Below, one piece after another: positions 6,860 to 12,897 of a DNA stretch of 12,897 bases. The stretch comes from DAOSWM01 sp035380045. GTDB taxonomy: Bacteria > Bacteroidota > Bacteroidia > Bacteroidales > Tenuifilaceae. The notes beneath the pieces are model-generated. The model was not told the DNA's origin, ran no database searches, and was given only the letters and a program-made list of their open reading frames with translations. Position 1 is the first letter of the stretch, and every line of letters starts with the position of its first letter. The stretch covers positions 1 to 12,897 of the forward strand of contig DAOSWM010000072.1 in the NCBI GenBank assembly GCA_035380045.1, read 5' to 3'. The translations under genes were made by a program, and so were the position numbers.

Positions 6860-9800
6860 TGTTTAGAGGAGGTTGGCAACAAGGCACCAACAAAGAATGG
6901 GATAAAAAACACGCTCTGTTTCCCGAAAGAATAATTTCTTTTTTAAAAGATACTCAGGCCGAGCTTTATAAAAGAATGCAAAAACTACACGGCGATGAGT
7001 TGGATAATAAAATTATCGGCACGCTGATTAAAGAGCGAAATACAAAAGGTACATTGCATGTGTTAAGACACGGATTCCGCTTTTTCGGCAAAACTTTTAG
7101 CATGGCTTATTTCAAACCTGCAAATGCATTAAATGCTGAAATAATCAAGCTTTACGAAAAGAACCAGTTGACCGTCACCCGTCAGGTTTTATGCCATACA
7201 GTAAATAACGATACCGTCGATTTGGTATTCTCAATTAACGGCCTGCCGGTGGCTACTTGTGAGTTAAAAAATCCTGCAACAGGGCAAAGCTGGAAAAATG
7301 CAGTGGTCCAGTACCGTAAAGACAGGGATTGGCGTATGCCACTGTTCCGGTTTAAAACAGCCGCCGTGGTCCACTTTGCCGCTGACCCTGACGAAATTCA
7401 CATGACAACACATTTACGGGGTGACAAAACGTTCTTTTTACCTTTTAACAGGGGAAGCCATCCCGGAGAAATAAAATGTGGAGCCGGAAACCCGCAACAC
7501 AAATCAGGACACCGAACCGGCTACTTTTGGGAAGAAGTGTTACAGCGTGATTCTTTCCTTGAAATAATCGGCCACTTTATGTTTCTGGAAACCAAAGAGG
7601 AAACCACGCTCGACGAAAAAGGAGTAAAACAGAAATACACAAAAGAAACGCTCATTTTTCCCCGCTACCATCAATTGGATGCTGTTCGGAAATTGATTGC
7701 AACCAGCAGAGAAGAACGAACAGGCAATAATTACCTGATTCAGCATTCGGCAGGGAGTGGAAAAACAAACAGTATTAGCTGGCTCTCCCACCGTTTGGCA
7801 AGCTTGCACACCAATGCCGATGAAAAAATATTCGATTGCGTAGTGGTAATAACCGACAGGAAAGTGTTAGACCGCCAGTTGCAGGATGCCATTTACCAGA
7901 TTGAACATGCGCAGGGCGTTGTAAAAGCCATCGACCAGGACTCAAAACAGTTGGCCGAAGCTTTGGTTGACGGAACCAAAATTGTAATTACCACACTGCA
8001 AAAATTCCCATTTGTATTGCGCGGACTATTGCATGTTGCCGGAGCCAATAATCTGGATAAACCGGATGAAGAATCAGTAAAACAGGCTCAAAGTTGGCAA
8101 GAACTAATTTCAGCAAGAAACTACGCGATAATTGTTGATGAGGCACATTCAAGTCAAACCGGAGAAACCGCAAGGGAATTAAAGGAGATTTTAGGTGCAG
8201 GAACTGATTTAGGTTCCGACGAAGGTGAATCAGACTGGGAAGACCGTTTAAATCAGGTAATGGAATCACGCGGAAAACAGAAAAACATCAGCTTTTTCGC
8301 TTTCACAGCCACGCCAAAAGGCAAAACACTTCAACTGTTTGGCCGAAACGATGAACCGTTTCACGTGTACTCTATGCGGCAAGCTATTCAGGAAGGTTTT
8401 ATTCTGAATGTTTTGGAAAATTACACAACTTACGACACCTTTTATAAATTAGTAAAAGCGGTTGAAGAAGACCCGGAAATGCCAAAAAAGAAAGCTACAA
8501 AAGCTTTGGGGAAATTCATGAGCCTCCATCCGGTCAACGTTGAGCAACGAACCGAAATCATGGTGGAGCATTTTAGGAACCTGGTTAAAAAACGAATTAA
8601 TGGTAAAGCAAAAGCCATGTTGGTAACCAGTTCCCGCTTGCATGCAGTGCGTTATATGATAGCCTTTCAACGCTACATCGAGAAGAAAAAATACACTGAT
8701 ATTCGTCCAATGGTGGCATTCAGCGGCAAAGTATCAGACCCTGAATCCGGTGTTGAATACACAGAGCCATCCATGAATACGGATGTGATAACAGGTAAAC
8801 CCATTAGCGAAAGTCAACTCCCGGAGAAGTTTGACACACCTGATTATCAGATATTATTGGTTGCCAATAAATACCAGACAGGATTTGACCAGCCACTTCT
8901 GCATACCATGTATGTGGACAAGCGTCTGGATGGTGTTCAGGCAGTACAAACACTCTCCCGTTTAAACCGGATTAGTCCCGGAAAAGAAACACCTTTTGTA
9001 CTGGACTTTGTTAACAGTGCAGAAGATATTTACAAGGCTTTCAAACCCTATTACGACCAAACTTCATTGCAGGAATCTACTGACCCGCAATTGTTGGAAA
9101 CCATCAAACATGAATTGAATGCAATGCAGGTTTATTTCTGGTCAGAGGTGGAAGCATTTGCACAGGTGTTTTACAAGGATTTAAATAAGCAAAATCCAAC
9201 CGACCATGCCAGAATGCAAAAACATGTTCAACCTGCTGTTGACCGTTATAAATCACTGGAAGAAGAAAAGGCCAAATTATTCAGGGACAAAATAACATCC
9301 TTCGTTAATGCCTATGCTTTTTTAAGTCAGATTATTCCTTACTGCGATTCCGAAATGGAAATGCTTTACAGTTTTAGTCGTTTCCTTATTCCACACTTAC
9401 CTCGCGAACGGGATTATGAAATAGTAAAACCGGAAGATGACGTCAGTCTCCAGTATTACCGCATAGAGAGAGTTACTTCGGGTTCAATCGTTTTGGAGGA
9501 AGGCGAACCTTATGGAGTAAAAGGGATTACCGAATCCGGAACAGGAAAATCTGAGGATGAGAAAAAACCGCTATCCGAAATTATTGAGGTATTGAACACG
9601 AAGTTTGGCACCGACTTTTCGGAAGAAGACCGCTTGTTTTTTGAGCAAATAAAGGAGAAAGCAATAAAAGACACTAAGATTGTCCAGACAGCGGAAGCAA
9701 ATACGCTGGATAAATTTCAACTGGGAATCCGAAAAATAATTGAAAACCTGATGATTCAGAGAATGTCGGAAAATGATGAGATTGTTTCCCGATACATGGA

Positions 9801-9882
9801 AGATATTGATTTTCAAAAAGCAGCTTATCATGTTCTTTCAGAGGAGATTTACAAAAAAATATTGAGTGATGTAAATGAATAA
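6802..9882 (+). CDS. hsdR: Type I restriction endonuclease subunit HsdR
   Basis: This 1026-residue motor and nuclease subunit of the HsdRMS complex translocates unmodified DNA with ATP and cuts it at a distance from the site. The N-terminal nuclease domain has a PD-(D/E)XK site at D140, E154 and K156 (TVDLVFSINGLPVATCELKNP). The superfamily 2 helicase core follows: Walker A GSGKT (318-322), DEAH box (446-449), motif III FTATPK (501-506), and motif VI in VQTLSRLNR (715-723), preceded by YQTGFDQPLLHTMYVDKRL. The C-terminal part (about 770-1026) is helical and should bind the methylase core. The start MGSQNYTEKAFETYIEESL is typical of the family. All motifs are intact and the length is normal. 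hsdR lies far from hsdM/hsdS because three cargo genes separate them. Confidence 0.95.
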   Translation: MGSQNYTEKAFETYIEESLMFRGGWQQGTNKEWDKKHALFPERIISFLKDTQAELYKRMQKLHGDELDNKIIGTLIKERNTKGTLHVLRHGFRFFGKTFSMAYFKPANALNAEIIKLYEKNQLTVTRQVLCHTVNNDTVDLVFSINGLPVATCELKNPATGQSWKNAVVQYRKDRDWRMPLFRFKTAAVVHFAADPDEIHMTTHLRGDKTFFLPFNRGSHPGEIKCGAGNPQHKSGHRTGYFWEEVLQRDSFLEIIGHFMFLETKEETTLDEKGVKQKYTKETLIFPRYHQLDAVRKLIATSREERTGNNYLIQHSAGSGKTNSISWLSHRLASLHTNADEKIFDCVVVITDRKVLDRQLQDAIYQIEHAQGVVKAIDQDSKQLAEALVDGTKIVITTLQKFPFVLRGLLHVAGANNLDKPDEESVKQAQSWQELISARNYAIIVDEAHSSQTGETARELKEILGAGTDLGSDEGESDWEDRLNQVMESRGKQKNISFFAFTATPKGKTLQLFGRNDEPFHVYSMRQAIQEGFILNVLENYTTYDTFYKLVKAVEEDPEMPKKKATKALGKFMSLHPVNVEQRTEIMVEHFRNLVKKRINGKAKAMLVTSSRLHAVRYMIAFQRYIEKKKYTDIRPMVAFSGKVSDPESGVEYTEPSMNTDVITGKPISESQLPEKFDTPDYQILLVANKYQTGFDQPLLHTMYVDKRLDGVQAVQTLSRLNRISPGKETPFVLDFVNSAEDIYKAFKPYYDQTSLQESTDPQLLETIKHELNAMQVYFWSEVEAFAQVFYKDLNKQNPTDHARMQKHVQPAVDRYKSLEEEKAKLFRDKITSFVNAYAFLSQIIPYCDSEMEMLYSFSRFLIPHLPRERDYEIVKPEDDVSLQYYRIERVTSGSIVLEEGEPYGVKGITESGTGKSEDEKKPLSEIIEVLNTKFGTDFSEEDRLFFEQIKEKAIKDTKIVQTAEANTLDKFQLGIRKIIENLMIQRMSENDEIVSRYMEDIDFQKAAYHVLSEEIYKKILSDVNE

Positions 9883-9890
9883 ACTTTACT

Positions 9891-10793
9891 ATGAAACTAT
9901 ACACAAAAACCAAAAGCAGCATCACATTATTAAAAGAAGTCCCGTTTAAACTTGAAAAGGACATTCAGAACTTGTTTGAATCCCAACTTTCAGAATTACT
10001 CGGGTTACAGTTGGTTAAGTCAGAGTTTTCTATCAAGAATAAGCGCATCGATACCCTGGCTTTAGACCCGGTAAACAAAGCCTTCATCATTATCGAGTAC
10101 AAACGCTCAAAGAGCAATAGCGTAGTTGACCAGGGCTTTACTTACCTCAATTTAATGTTGGAGAATAAAGCCGACTTCATTGTCGAATACAACGAATCCT
10201 GCAAAGATAGCATCCAGCGTAAAGATGTGGACTGGTCGCAAACCCGTGTGATTTTTGTTTCTACCAGCTTTACCGAGAATCAGAAACTAGCGACCAATTT
10301 CAAAGACATTGCTATCGAACTGTACGAAGTTAAACAATATGAAGGAGGAATCATTGCTATTAATCCCATTAAGAAATCGGCCTCAGCAACCAGCATTCAA
10401 CCGCTAACTGAAAAAGATGAAGCTATCAGGAAAATAACCAGGGAAATCAAAGTATATTCTGAAGAAGACCACCTGGCCAACAAATCCGAAGAAATAATGG
10501 AACTGTATGAAGCATACAAAGATGCCATTTTGAATCTTGCAGATAATATTGAAATACAAGCCCGTAAAGATTACATAGCCTTCAAAAAGAACAGCAACAT
10601 TGCAGACATAACTATCCAGCGAAAAGGGCTAAAAATGTGGATTAACCTGAAAAAAGGCAATCTCGACGACCCCAAGAAAATTACCCGCGATGTATCTGAA
10701 ACCGGACACTGGGGCAATGGTGATTACGAGTTATTAATTACAAATACCGAAAATATAGAATACATTATGAGTCTAGTGAAACAAGCAATCTAA
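9891..10793 (+). CDS. PD-(D/E)XK nuclease-like protein with DUF5655 C-terminal domain
   Basis: This 300-residue protein has two parts. The N-terminal half (about 20-150) is a DUF91/NucS-like restriction fold. Its likely catalytic residues are D54 (KRIDTLAL), E69 and K71 (FIIIEYKRS), followed by DQGFTYLNLML (80-90) as a supporting motif. The C-terminal 195-300 matches DUF5655 (LYEAYKDAILNLADNIEIQARKDYIAFK, then GLKMWINLKKG, then DYELLITNTENIEYIMSLVKQA). It probably cuts DNA or binds free ends, but its target is unknown. It starts 8 bases after hsdR and is probably co-transcribed with it. Homologues often sit beside type I RM genes. A damaged second copy lies at 11505-11613. Confidence 0.8.
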   Translation: MKLYTKTKSSITLLKEVPFKLEKDIQNLFESQLSELLGLQLVKSEFSIKNKRIDTLALDPVNKAFIIIEYKRSKSNSVVDQGFTYLNLMLENKADFIVEYNESCKDSIQRKDVDWSQTRVIFVSTSFTENQKLATNFKDIAIELYEVKQYEGGIIAINPIKKSASATSIQPLTEKDEAIRKITREIKVYSEEDHLANKSEEIMELYEAYKDAILNLADNIEIQARKDYIAFKKNSNIADITIQRKGLKMWINLKKGNLDDPKKITRDVSETGHWGNGDYELLITNTENIEYIMSLVKQAI

Positions 10794-10804
10794 TATCCAA
10801 CGCT

Positions 10805-11327
10805 ATGACCGAAACAGAAAAACAGGTACTTTCCCCTTCCCGATTATGAATTATCGGAACCACAAAAGGTAGTACTGAAGATTTATGGACATTCTATCGA
10901 CGAGAATTATTCCAAACTATTAATAGAGAATAAAGATTTGCCGCTATCAAATGTAGCTCTATTAGACCGTATCCAGAAAAAATTACCTGTTACTGATGAG
11001 GCAATCAAAATGCTAAAACAACGAAAACTGATTGAAGGGCGGAAACCGAATTATTTTATTGCAGCACAGGTTGCAACCACAATTGATGATAAAGCTGCCT
11101 ATATAAGAAACAGGGCTTTTGATGATGCTCATTACAAAGATATGATTACATCTTACCTAAAGAAGTTCAAGAAAGGAAATAGAAGTGAAATAGAGAACCT
11201 CATCATACCGAAACTTTCGGAGGTTCTAGTAGAGAAACAAAAGAAAGATAAAGTAAAGAATCTATTACAGGCACTGAGGAAAGATAACCAGATTCGTCTA
11301 AAAGGAAAATATTGGTATTTAGCTTAG
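10805..11327 (+). pseudogene. C-terminal fragment of an AlbA_2/RecG-like ATP-binding protein
   Basis: From 10830 a frame reads FPLPDYELSEPQKVVLKIYG, then KLLIENKDLPLSNVALLDRIQKKLP, KMLKQRKLIEGRKPNYF, KAAYIRNRAFDDAHYKDMI and a winged-helix-like end to TAG 11325-11327 (165 codons). From memory this is the C-terminal region of Bacteroidota AlbA_2 (Schlafen AAA_4) proteins with a GHKL-type ATPase-like region, often called RecG-like. The AlbA_2 domain and middle region, several hundred residues, are missing. The only ATG upstream (10805, MTETEKQVL) is in another frame and stops at TGA after 14 codons, so the fragment is a deletion junction plus a frameshift. A start at TTG 10938 is unlikely to be real, as the similarity runs upstream of it. 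The family often neighbours RM genes. Confidence 0.7.
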
Positions 11328-11504
11328 ACAACATTAGACATGATTTTAGACGTAATAGAGCAAATGAAAAAGATGGGGATTTAAATCGAGACAGTGTTAA
11401 TACTATAGATAATCAAGATGTTAGAGTAGATGGAAAAGATTTTCACAGGATTGGTAATAATGATTTTAGATGAGGATTTAGACGAAGGTTTAGACATGAA
11501 ATAA
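11328..11504 (+). repeat. Degenerate TTAGAC-rich stretch after the AlbA_2 fragment
   Basis: TTAGAC occurs at 11324, 11334, 11346, 11478 and 11490, with TTAGAT at 11466. In the frame of the fragment upstream these read as Leu-Asp pairs (TTLDMILDVIEQ at 11328-11363; MILDEDLDEGLDMK at 11460-11501), interrupted by several stops. This may be the worn end of a C-terminal extension, or low-complexity AT-rich sequence. No intact gene is visible. Confidence 0.4.
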
Positions 11505-11613
11505 GCATTGAAACAAACAACTACAAAGCATTCATTATTATCGAATACAAGCGCTCGAAGGCGGAATTATCGAGATTAATCCAATCAAAAAATCTTCGTA
11601 TGCAATCAGTTTC
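11505..11613 (+). pseudogene. Internally deleted second copy of the DUF5655-type nuclease gene
   Basis: The segment 11517-11559 reads NNYKAFIIIEYKRSK, matching residues 62-74 of the intact nuclease at 9891-10793. It is fused, with a frame change at about 11555-11560, to EGGIIEINPIKKSS (11557-11598), which matches residues 151-163 (EGGIIAINPIKKSA). About 230 bases between the two blocks are missing. By my count 33 of 39 bases agree in the first block and 30 of 39 in the second, with most first-block changes at third codon positions. The relic is therefore a diverged homologue, not a fresh duplicate. The parts before and after these blocks are lost. Confidence 0.75.
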
Positions 11614-11657
11614 ATAAACGTTCTTACTTTTTCGCATTCAGAGAAAGAAAAAACCAC

Positions 11658-11665
11658 TACTTTTG
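11658..11665 (+). promoter_or_regulatory. -7 promoter box for crcB
   Basis: TACTTTTG matches the Bacteroidota -7 consensus TAnnTTTG. The expected transcription start a few bases downstream (about 11670) coincides with the first paired bases of the fluoride riboswitch, which supports it strongly. A -33 TTTG is not clear; TTTTTCG at 11628-11634 is the nearest candidate, a little too far away. Confidence 0.7.
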
Positions 11666-11668
11666 CAT

Positions 11669-11716
11669 CGGCTATGGAGTTAGCCCTAAATGCTCTTTGA
11701 AGCTGATGACTCCTAC
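11669..11716 (+). ncRNA. Fluoride riboswitch (crcB motif) aptamer
   Basis: The segment fits the crcB motif. A GGC (11670-11672) / GCC (11683-11685) stem encloses the loop TATGGAGTTA. A second short stem is GCT (11692-11694) / AGC (11701-11703). The conserved 3' strand CTGATGACTCCTAC (11703-11716) closes the motif. The pseudoknot GGAGT (11676-11680) with ACTCC (11709-11713) is perfect, as in known fluoride aptamers. It lies directly upstream of a CrcB gene and directly after the promoter. Binding of fluoride should turn expression on. It also shows that the ATG at 11690 lies within the aptamer and is not the crcB start. Confidence 0.9.
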
Positions 11717-11740
11717 TTTCTTTTTACAATATCATCAGCT
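11701..11740 (+). promoter_or_regulatory. Predicted translational expression platform of the fluoride riboswitch
   Basis: AGCTGATGA (11701-11709, part of the aptamer 3' strand) is perfectly complementary over 9 bases to TCATCAGCT (11732-11740), which ends at the base before the crcB ATG at 11741. Without fluoride this stem can form and cover the initiation region. With fluoride the AGC and ACTCC bases are held in the aptamer and the start is free. No terminator T-run follows, so control of translation is the simpler model (inference). Confidence 0.7.
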
Positions 11741-12130
11741 ATGCTCAAAAACATACTTTTTGTCGGACTGGGAAGCGGACTGGGTGGCGTGATCCGTTAT
11801 ATCCTGTTTGTTGCAATAGACCAAACCGGAAAACAATTTTCATTTCCCATTAAAACATTTCTGGTCAATATCATAGGATGTTTTGCCCTGGGTCTTTTCT
11901 ATGGGCTGGCAGACAGGGGACAATTTACCGATAACCAGGTAATTCTTTTTCTGACCATGGGCCTTTGCGGGGGATTTACTACTTTTTCAGCGTTCTCTCA
12001 CGATAATATCGTATTGTTGAAAAACGGCAATTTTTTGTTGGCCATGTTCTATGTGCTGTTAACAGTCCTTCTCTCATTCATTGCCCTTTACCTGGGTAAC
12101 AGGATCGTAAGTTCCCCTGTATATTCCTGA
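11741..12130 (+). CDS. crcB: Fluoride ion channel CrcB/Fluc
   Basis: This 129-residue inner-membrane fluoride channel, a dual-topology dimer in the family, lets toxic fluoride leave the cell. Four hydrophobic helices are visible. Family signatures are GLGSGLGGVIRY (9-20), the polar-track asparagine in TFLVNIIG (N43), and GLCGGFTTFSAFS (74-86) with the Phe-box residues F82 and F85 and the Na+-site backbone region. The length is typical. An upstream in-frame ATG (11690) would add 17 residues but lies inside the riboswitch aptamer, so the 11741 start is preferred. It is regulated by the fluoride riboswitch in front. It is not related to the restriction island, and marks the return to core DNA. 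Confidence 0.95.
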   Translation: MLKNILFVGLGSGLGGVIRYILFVAIDQTGKQFSFPIKTFLVNIIGCFALGLFYGLADRGQFTDNQVILFLTMGLCGGFTTFSAFSHDNIVLLKNGNFLLAMFYVLLTVLLSFIALYLGNRIVSSPVYS

Positions 12131-12138
12131 GAAAACAG

Positions 12139-12165
12139 AAAAAGGCTGCAAAAGTATTTGCAACC
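12139..12165 (-). terminator. Terminator hairpin for the DUF2147 gene, between convergent genes
   Basis: GG.TGCAAA (12144-12152) pairs with TTTGCA.CC (12157-12165) with one internal mismatch and an AGTA loop. On the minus strand the hairpin is followed by TTTTTC (12138-12143), giving a good intrinsic terminator for the minus-strand gene. On the plus strand there is no T-run, so its effect on crcB transcripts should be weaker. Confidence 0.65.
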
Positions 12166-12196
12166 AAATATTCGCGTTAAGTTTACATATTCTAAA

Positions 12197-12637
12197 CTAC
12201 TCCACCCTGTACCACTCCGAGGTCTTTCCTAAAAACCTCATACCTGCTACAAATCCCCGTAATTTTAACAGATCGTCATTTTCCAGCCGGGCAAAACAAT
12301 CATATGTTTTACCGGAAGCAGGATCGTAAATAGTCCCGTCTTTCCATTCATCCTTTTTGTCATTGTAAACAAATCCTTCCAGAATGGTCAACCCTATTAG
12401 CGAACGGCTTTGCAATGCGGTGTCGGGATTGTTGTCGTCTTTTGGTTCTTCTCCGTTCTCATACTTTTCGGGAATCATATAAATAATAGTCCCGTTGTAT
12501 TTTCCATCTACCAATTTTACTTCGATCTTGGTTGTTTTTTCCTCATTCCACCATATGCCTAAAATCTTATCGGCATTCTGTGCCAAAGCGGCCAGGGAAT
12601 AGATGCTTAAAAAACAAAAAATTGCGATTCTTTTCAT
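12197..12637 (-). CDS. Secreted DUF2147 protein
   Basis: This 146-residue protein has a signal peptide (KR then a hydrophobic core, 4-18, with likely cleavage after ALA at 19). The DUF2147 body follows: ILGIWWNEEKTTKIEVKL (25-42), KYNGTIIYMIPEK, a LIGLTILEGF block, DGTIYDPASGKTYDCFARLENDDLLKLRGFVAG and a final GKTSEWYRV. The family is expected to be periplasmic and beta-rich (lipocalin-like). Its ligand is unknown. It is convergent with crcB and divergent from the amidase gene. The start at 12637 gives a well-formed signal peptide. The gene is full length for the family. Confidence 0.9.
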   Translation of the reverse strand: MKRIAIFCFLSIYSLAALAQNADKILGIWWNEEKTTKIEVKLVDGKYNGTIIYMIPEKYENGEEPKDDNNPDTALQSRSLIGLTILEGFVYNDKKDEWKDGTIYDPASGKTYDCFARLENDDLLKLRGFVAGMRFLGKTSEWYRVE

Positions 12638-12662
12638 AATAATCAGTTAATGTTTATTTCAA

Positions 12663-12670
12663 CAAATATA
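12663..12670 (-). promoter_or_regulatory. Likely -7 box for the DUF2147 gene
   Basis: On the minus strand the bases read TATATTTG, a full match to TAnnTTTG, 25 bases before the DUF2147 start. A -33 element is not clear. The 55-base divergent gap must also drive the amidase gene; a degenerate plus-strand box TAACTTGC lies at 12681-12688, too close to ATG 12693 for a normal leader. Confidence 0.45.
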
Positions 12671-12692
12671 TAAAAATTCATAACTTGCCCTT

Positions 12693-12897
12693 ATGAAAAA
12701 AATATTGACGTTATTCTTATTACTGCAACTCCTTCCCACAGGAATATCAAATGCATGTACCCGCGTAGTCTACCAGGGTCCCGGAGGAATTATCATAACA
12801 GCCAGGTCAATGGACTGGGCCAGTGAAATCCCCGCAGATCTATGGATTTTTCCCCGGGGAATGGAAAGAGAAGGCCGAGTAGGCCCCAACTCCGTTA
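12693..12897 (+). CDS. Choloylglycine hydrolase / penicillin V acylase-like Ntn hydrolase (5' part)
   Basis: The window ends inside this gene; 68 codons are visible. A signal peptide (KK, then LTLFLLLQLL, ending SNA at 19-21) is followed by Cys22. In this linear-amide C-N hydrolase family that cysteine becomes the N-terminal nucleophile after processing. CTRVVYQGPGG and TARSMDW (40-46) are the expected motifs; the R and D there help catalysis. The enzyme should be exported and hydrolyse an amide such as a conjugated bile salt, an acyl-homoserine lactone or penicillin V. The substrate cannot be told from this part. The start at 12693 is the only one giving a full signal peptide. Confidence 0.85.
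   Translation, partial: MKKILTLFLLLQLLPTGISNACTRVVYQGPGGIIITARSMDWASEIPADLWIFPRGMEREGRVGPNSV

Noticed and set aside
11690..11740. Upstream ATG that would extend crcB by 17 residues
   Set aside because: It lies inside the fluoride aptamer, and the added residues do not look like CrcB. The 11741 start matches the usual N-terminus (MLKNILFVGLG).
1..12897. tRNA genes or an integrase marking the island ends
   Set aside because: No cloverleaf or integrase/transposase frame was recognised on either strand, so the island boundaries remain inferred from decay and gene content only.

Overview
The window looks like a chromosomal segment of a Bacteroidota bacterium, probably Bacteroidales or Marinilabiliales-like. 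The evidence is the TAnnTTTG-type -7 promoter boxes, the mostly weak Shine-Dalgarno sites, and the familiar Bacteroidota families (DUF6088/AbiEi-like, the small XRE controller found beside restriction systems, DUF5655 nuclease, DUF2147). No ribosomal RNA or other taxonomic marker is present, so the species cannot be named.

Layout. Positions 1-140 hold a strong intrinsic terminator of a gene lying to the left, then a cluster of overlapping inverted and direct repeats. Positions 279-978 hold two broken genes: a DUF6088/AbiEi-like winged-helix antitoxin-type gene with a one-base deletion, and an XRE controller gene with two in-frame stop codons. Positions 988-9882 hold a complete type I restriction-modification system: hsdM, hsdS and hsdR. 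Three extra genes sit between hsdS and hsdR: an FRG-domain protein translationally overlapped with hsdS, then a DUF3800 protein and an unnamed 176-residue protein 6 bases apart. hsdR is followed at 8 bases by a second PD-(D/E)XK nuclease with a DUF5655 C-terminus. Positions 10805-11613 are decayed DNA: the C-terminal third of an AlbA_2/RecG-like ATP-binding gene, a stretch rich in TTAGAC words, and an internally deleted second copy of the nuclease gene.

Housekeeping-type DNA resumes at about 11640. A TACTTTTG promoter and a fluoride (crcB) riboswitch precede a CrcB/Fluc fluoride channel gene. Convergent with it is a secreted DUF2147 protein, with a terminator hairpin between them. Divergent from DUF2147 is the 5' end of a choloylglycine-hydrolase/penicillin V acylase-like Ntn hydrolase, cut by the window end.

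How it works together. HsdM2-HsdS methylates a bipartite site and HsdR2 adds ATP-dependent translocation and cleavage. FRG, DUF3800, the 176-residue protein and the DUF5655 nuclease travel with the RM genes and are probably accessory defence functions (inference). The restriction core is intact while its likely controller and the flanking antitoxin-type and AlbA_2 genes are dead. This suggests an island whose edges are eroding, or a core that has escaped its original regulation. The most self-contained finding is the fluoride riboswitch: a 9-base perfect complement ends right at the crcB start codon and gives a direct translational on/off model.
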